Shown piece by piece: positions 60,701 to 64,000 of a DNA stretch of 64,000 nt. The stretch is taken from positions 28,104,086-28,168,085 of the forward strand of contig NC_067481.1 in NCBI RefSeq assembly GCF_947179515.1, read 5' to 3'. The first letter of the stretch is position 1, and the number at the start of each line of letters is the position of its first letter. The stretch is from Apodemus sylvaticus (Eukaryota; Chordata; Mammalia; Rodentia; Muridae). The translations under genes were made by a program, and so were the position numbers. The notes below the pieces were generated by a model. That model worked only from the letters and a program-made list of their open reading frames with translations. It ran no database searches and was not told the DNA's origin.

Positions 60701-63495
60701 AGAACCTATAAAATAACGCCCTCTGCCCAACAACCAGACTCATTAAAACCTTGCTGAGTCAAGGATAACAAAGACTCTCAGAAGCAGTCTACATTCGTGG
60801 GAACCAAAGAAATAAGATGATGGAATGCAATTGGTGGTCTTGGATAGAAAGAAGGGCTATAAAGGACATTTTGGAAGGCATTGGGGAAATCTAAAAGTGG
60901 GATTGCATATCACACAATAGTGCTAGATGAACATTAAATTTGGTGCTATGGTCTCGTAGGAAACGTACTTGCTCTTAGGAAATGTGCTTAAGAGCATAAA
61001 GTATGGGCATGTTCGTGGCAACTTCTGTCTCAAATGGTCCAAGACACACAGCGACAGAGAGAACTGGGTGCCCAGAAACTGGCAAAGCAGTTGTGTTGAA
61101 GAGTGAATAGAAGTTCTGTGTTATCATTGCAACTTTTCTGTAAGTTTACGGTTATTTTAAAAAAATCTTAAGTTATGTCTGACAAAACTGAAGCAAAGAA
61201 AAACAAACAAACAAACAAACAAAATTGGGAAGTCACACCGGTCTGGGGGCTACAAGATCTACTTACTCCTCCAAGGCCAGGGGGGCCGGGGGGGCCAGGG
61301 TTACCAGGAGGCCCAGGAGGCCCAGGTTCTCCAGGGATGCCATCTCGTCCAGGGGGGCCCATGGGTCCCTGCACCAAGAGACGGAGGGGGCTGCCGTGAG
61401 CACAAATCAGAGCCACGCCCCCTCCAGTTTCCCAGCTCACTTAGAATACGATGCTTACCCTTGGGCCTTGGGGGCCAGGGTCTCCCTTGGGTCCCTGTGG
61501 GGGTTGAGGATGAAGAAATGTGAGGCCGGTTAGAGAGCCAAAGAAAATTGGAGTTTATTGGAGGACAGTGGGGGTCGTGGACGGGTGGGCGGAAAGTAGG
61601 AAGCAGACTATTACCTCAACTCCTACGGTTTCTGAGTTTGGTGATGCTGGAGAGAAAAATGTGCAGTTAGAAGTAAATTTGCCAAGGTACCTGGGGTGTT
61701 ATAGGCTTTCAAGACACAGGCAAAGGAGGGACTCCGACCTCCCTTAACCCTAGGACCAGAACCGTACCATAGTCTTCTGGGCAGAAAGAACAGCACTCGC
61801 CCTCCCGTTTTTGGGGGTTGGGACAGTCCATGTCTTCGTTGCAAAGCACGTCATCACACACTGCTGTGCCATTGTGGCAGATACAGATCAAGCACACATC
61901 GGGTTTCCACGTCTCACCATTAGGGACCCTTAGGCCATTGTGTATGCAGCTGATTTCAGGGACTGCGCAAATGAGAGTCGCAAGTGAGAGGCTCTGAGAC
62001 GGCTCAGGGATCCCAGCCTTACTCCCCCCCTCCCCCTGCCCACCCCCCTGTCTAAGAGGCGCACGGAGATTTTCCACATCCTGCATCTCTCCCCCCATCC
62101 CTTATTTTCATTTCTCAAATCCTTAAATGCAGATCTGCTCCGTATCGGCGGCGTTCAGTGTTAGCACCAGGGCTCCTGGCCAGGACTATAACTTCCCAGT
62201 TCTCGGGAACTGAAACAAAGCTCTAGACTGGGGTTTCTTCCAAACAACTTCAGCCTACGCGCGCGCGCGGGAACCAAATGAAATAAAAAGTCTCCTGAAG
62301 GGAAAGTAGGAGGGCTCCTACACAGTAGGTGGGGGCTTGTGGGACGTGGGACAGGAGGCGGGGGTGGGAGGAGAGAAGGGGAATTCCAGCCCTGGTCCCA
62401 CCTCCTTTCCCTGGCAGGTGGGACGGAATGGGCGGGGCTAAAATGAGGAGGGGCTGATTTCAGTGGAGCCCTGTTCAGAGTAGTAAAACGTATCCCTCAA
62501 GGAGATACACCCTAATTCCCAGCTCCCAGGAATCTTAAAAGCTTGCTATCTAGACAAACCGGGTCCTTCAAAGCCAGTAGTGCTTTGAGATCTCTCCTTA
62601 GCCAAAGAACTCAAGTCTACAAATAGTAATGATTAGTTAACCACGCCCACCGCTCTAGTACCGGATCAAGGCAACCACTAGGTGGCGGGCACCACTAAGC
62701 AATGCACCGGGCGGAACCAATTTTACTCGGCCTGGGTCACTTCTTTCAAAGACCAGAACTACCCCATCTATTCCTGCTTTTATTTTCCTAGTCTGGAGAT
62801 GAAGGTCCACGCCCGTCAATAACCCAGGTTTTTCCTCTTCAGCCCTCGCGCTGTAAACTGCAGTACCACGACTCGCAGTGCTCAAGCTTGACCAGCAGGA
62901 GGCACAGGGACCGCGCCCAGTCAAGTCCTAGCCAAACTTTTTCATCCAGCAACCCGCCCTCTTCGTGCGTTCCCTCCCCCCCACCCCAGCCCAGCACCCC
63001 GGAGGCCCCAGCAACACTGTCTAGCCTGCAGAGAGGGCAAACAATCTTTCCTTATGAATCATCCCGCAGCCTTTCTGATAGCTTTTACATCTTGAGCTCC
63101 GAATCTCTATTCCAGAGGCCTTATTTCATCTTCGACGTATTCTGCCCCAACCCGTGTCCAGACTCCCAATTTTCCTGTTGTGCTACAGATGGGTGCTTGA
63201 AATTTCCTCCTGTGCCATATCATCCAGGACTCCACTTCTGAGAACTGCTCGCCCTCATCTGCTGACCAGGGTGACCTCTCTCTTCCCGGTTCCTCTCCAT
63301 CACCTTCCCATCCCTGACTCTGGAGCACCCCTGCACCTCCGTTTAAGTCTTAACTGCTAGGACCCCCACGCAAAACGCGATTCTAAGAAGCCGTAAATTC
63401 CCCAGAGTTTGGAACTTACTGTCTTCTTGGCCATGCGTCAGGAGGGCAGTGGCCCCTAAGAGGAGCAGGAGCCGGAGGTCCACAAAGCTGAACAT
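48290..63495 (-). CDS. Col1a1: Col1a1, pro-alpha1(I) collagen chain, complete
   Basis: Encodes the main chain of type I collagen (two alpha1 plus one alpha2), secreted as procollagen and assembled into fibrils of bone, skin and tendon. I traced 51 coding exons whose lengths sum to 4362 nt: 1453 residues plus stop, the mouse length. Order: signal peptide 1-22; von Willebrand C domain; short collagenous N-propeptide; cleavage before Q152; N-telopeptide; triple helix 168-1181 (338 Gly-X-Y triplets, no break); C-telopeptide 1182-1207; C-propeptide 1208-1453. Helical exons are 45, 54, 99, 108 or 162 bp and begin with an intact Gly codon; the exon known as 33/34 is fused (108 bp). Every intron seen has a GT donor and AG acceptor. 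Several substitutions differ from mouse and rat as I recall them. Confidence 0.98.
49718..53272 (-). CDS. Col1a1: Col1a1 exons 34-47 (triple helix, part 4)
   Basis: Exons: 53272-53219, 53069-53016, 52768-52661, 52573-52520, 52408-52355, 52224-52063 (162), 51961-51854, 51526-51419, 51328-51275, 51164-51057, 50716-50663, 50548-50441, 50196-50143, 49825-49718. Exon 40 has the collagenase site [10 protein letters not shown] at helix 775/776. Exon 45 has GIKGHR with the cross-link Lys at 930. Exon 47 has GPIGPPGPR, with Pro at 986, the prolyl 3-hydroxylation site. Confidence 0.96.
51577..51735 (-). repeat. B1 SINE in a Col1a1 intron
   Basis: Reverse B1 relative to the plus strand, therefore sense to Col1a1 transcription, between exons 40 and 41. 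It is the only clear SINE I see inside Col1a1. Confidence 0.9.
53444..55508 (-). CDS. Col1a1: Col1a1 exons 26-33 (triple helix, part 3)
   Basis: Exons: 55508-55455, 55259-55206, 55105-55052, 54950-54897 (54 each), 54459-54415 (45), 54295-54197 (99), 53985-53878 (108), 53551-53444 (108, the fused 33/34 exon; donor GTTAGT). Exon 31 contains GFPGER, the alpha2beta1-integrin site at helix 502. A cryptic RGD is formed across the exon 32/33 junction (residues 734-736). Confidence 0.96.
54352..54399 (+). repeat. 16-bp unit repeated three times in Col1a1 intron 30
   Basis: Three perfect tandem copies of TAAGGGAAGTGGCACG. In transcript direction the array starts 16 bases past the exon 30 donor in a 119-bp intron. 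Confidence 0.95.
54673..54714 (+). repeat. (CA)n microsatellite in Col1a1 intron 29
   Basis: Uninterrupted CA repeat of about 21 units. Confidence 0.95.
56003..57827 (-). CDS. Col1a1: Col1a1 exons 17-25 (triple helix, part 2)
   Basis: Exons: 57827-57729 (99), 57639-57595 (45), 57507-57409 (99), 57279-57226 (54), 57017-56910 (108), 56810-56757 (54), 56476-56378 (99), 56245-56192 (54), 56101-56003 (99). All start on Gly and keep the Gly-X-Y repeat unbroken. Confidence 0.96.
57343..57357 (+). promoter_or_regulatory. CTCF-like motif in Col1a1 intron 19
   Basis: CCAGAAGGGGGCGCA matches the CTCF core closely and lies in the intron between exons 19 and 20, outside repeats. Confidence 0.45.
58055..60199 (-). 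CDS. Col1a1: Col1a1 exons 7-16 (triple helix, part 1)
   Basis: Exons: 60199-60155, 59998-59945, 59780-59727, 59314-59261, 59141-59088, 58754-58701, 58618-58574, 58451-58398, 58283-58239, 58108-58055. All are 45 or 54 bp in phase 0. Exon 11 contains GMKGHR with the cross-link Lys at helix position 87. Exon 14 contains GLPGER, an integrin-binding-type motif. Confidence 0.96.
58541..58553 (-). promoter_or_regulatory. CTCF-like motif near Col1a1 exon 13
   Basis: Minus-strand ATAGGGGGCGCT preceded by CG; fits the 3' half of the CTCF core. Lies in the intron just downstream of exon 14. Confidence 0.35.
60430..61646 (-). CDS. Col1a1: Col1a1 exons 3-6 (rest of N-propeptide, N-telopeptide)
   Basis: Exons 61646-61615 (32 bp), 61494-61459 (36), 61368-61267 (102) and 60498-60430 (69). 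Exons 4 and 5 form the short N-propeptide triple helix ending GLGG. Exon 6 reads [26 protein letters not shown]2-type cleavage lies between S151 and Q152, followed by the N-telopeptide with its cross-link lysine. The exon ends with GPM, the first triplet of the main helix. Confidence 0.95.
61768..61962 (-). CDS. Col1a1: Col1a1 exon 2 (von Willebrand C domain)
   Basis: 195 bp, the standard size. Encodes the cysteine-rich VWC module of the N-propeptide, with ten cysteines from EISCIHNG through CLICICHNG to [11 protein letters not shown]. In fibrillar collagens this module binds BMPs/TGF-beta. The stretch [20 protein letters not shown] differs from both mouse and rat as I remember them. Confidence 0.96.
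61963..63419 (-). other. Col1a1: Col1a1 intron 1
   Basis: 1.46-kb first intron, the largest-scale regulatory intron of this gene in mammals. It contains a CG-alternating run (62258-62269), a CTCF-like motif CCACTAGGTGGCGGG (62675-62689) and a GC-rich patch GGAATGGGCGGGGCTAAAAT near 62424-62443 with an Sp1-type GGGCGGGGC. No SINEs seen. Confidence 0.8.
63420..63495 (-). CDS. Col1a1: Col1a1 exon 1 (signal peptide)
   Basis: Reads [20 protein letters not shown] then HGQED plus one base; donor A|GTAAGT. The hydrophobic leucine run is the signal-peptide core and cleavage is expected after HG. The ATG lies inside the conserved 5' stem-loop. Confidence 0.97.
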
Positions 63496-63514
63496 GTCTA
63501 GATCCTAGACATGT
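63492..63514 (-). promoter_or_regulatory. Col1a1: Col1a1 5' stem-loop around the start codon
   Basis: Perfect 10-bp inverted repeat ACATGTCTAG - GAT - CTAGACATGT in the mRNA. The main ATG (63495-63493) lies in its 3' arm. An upstream ATG at 63512-63510 opens a four-codon uORF ending two bases before the main ATG. This is the conserved collagen 5' stem-loop known to bind LARP6 and control translation. Confidence 0.9.
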
Positions 63515-63604
63515 AGACTCTTTGCGGCTGGGGTGGGGGGTTAGCTTCGGCTCATGCGTGGCCTCACTCCGTGTGCCTCCTGCTCCGTCCGGAGGAGAAA
63601 CTCC

Positions 63605-63760
63605 CGTCTGCTCCGACGACTGGCCTGGGCCCCTTTTATACCATCTTGATGGAGAGCTGGGAGGAACCCTGCCTCTCGGAGAGGGGGAGCCAGCAGCCCG
63701 GCCCCCAGCCAATCAGAACTGCCTGGCCCGGCCCCCAATTTGGAACGAAGATGGGGGAGG
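63605..63760 (-). promoter_or_regulatory. Col1a1: Col1a1 proximal promoter
   Basis: TATA box TATAAAAG at 63640-63633, placing the transcription start near 63610 and giving a 5' UTR of about 115 nt. Two inverted CCAAT boxes (plus-strand CCAAT at 63709-63713 and 63735-63739), about 100 and 125 bp upstream of the start, correspond to known CBF/NF-Y sites, with GC-rich Sp1/c-Krox-type sequence between them. The start site itself is inferred. Confidence 0.9.
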
Positions 63761-64000
63761 AGGGAAAGGAAGGGAAAGGAGTCCACCCAGCTGCCCCCCC
63801 CCAACTCTGCCGCCCTTGCCCCCCAGATCTACGCGGGCCAGAGTTGCTGTCACTGGAGTGTGGCTGGGCCCTCAGTACAATGATGGTGGGTAGGAGATGC
63901 CCCTTGCACTTTCTTTCTGGGACCTCAAATCAGAAGGATGTAGAACTAGGGATCTAAATTGGGGAACATTACAAAGGGGTCAGTGTCAGGAATAATTGGG
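63761..64000 (-). other. Col1a1 upstream flank
   Basis: Purine-rich GGGAAAGGAAGGG-type sequence followed by C-rich sequence (plus strand 63790-63825), continuing the promoter region to the window edge. Nothing else identified. Confidence 0.5.

Overview
This is nuclear DNA from a mouse-like (murine) rodent. It holds vertebrate multi-exon genes with GT-AG introns, and the non-coding part is full of B1, B2, B3 and B4 SINEs. Gene order and content match the mouse chromosome 11 / human 17q21.33 segment Ppp1r9b - Sgca (with Hils1 inside it) - Col1a1. Several protein positions differ from the laboratory mouse and rat proteins as I remember them (for example EKAHDGGR instead of EKSQDGGR in the Col1a1 C-telopeptide), so I do not assign a species.

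Layout. (1) 439-5549, minus strand: the first two coding exons of Ppp1r9b (spinophilin), with a CpG-rich promoter/5' region to about 6290; the rest of the gene lies off the left edge. (2) About 6.3-26 kb: intergenic DNA, mostly SINEs and simple repeats, with a few candidate regulatory spots (a perfect MEF2 site at 10.83 kb; a small GC-rich patch with NRF1- and CTCF-like motifs near 20.0-20.1 kb). (3) 26168-37385, plus strand: complete Sgca (alpha-sarcoglycan), nine coding exons giving 387 residues plus a non-coding last exon; intron 1 uses a GC-AG splice pair. (4) 30845-31363, minus strand: intronless Hils1 (H1f9), a spermatid linker histone, nested in the 6.8-kb intron 8 of Sgca. (5) About 37.4-46.9 kb: intergenic DNA with a composite repeat made of two direct copies around a 1.4-kb internal part, and a tandem 39-bp repeat carrying MEF2- and NRF1-like sites. 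(6) 46.9-63.6 kb, minus strand: complete Col1a1, 51 exons.

Col1a1 could be rebuilt exon by exon. The coding exons sum to 4362 nt, or 1453 residues plus stop, with 338 uninterrupted Gly-X-Y triplets, the ADAMTS and BMP1 cleavage regions, both helical cross-link lysines, the collagenase site, two 3' poly(A) signals, a TATA box, two inverted CCAAT boxes and the conserved 5' stem-loop around the start codon.

The genes are neighbours, not a pathway: spinophilin is a PP1/actin scaffold of dendritic spines, alpha-sarcoglycan belongs to the muscle dystrophin complex, Hils1 packs spermatid chromatin, and Col1a1 makes the main chain of type I collagen. I found no undescribed multi-gene system. The points most worth a second look are regulatory or structural: the GC-AG intron, the duplicated element around Sgca exon 1, the tandem MEF2/NRF1 repeat, the CTCF-like motifs, and the human-like C-telopeptide.
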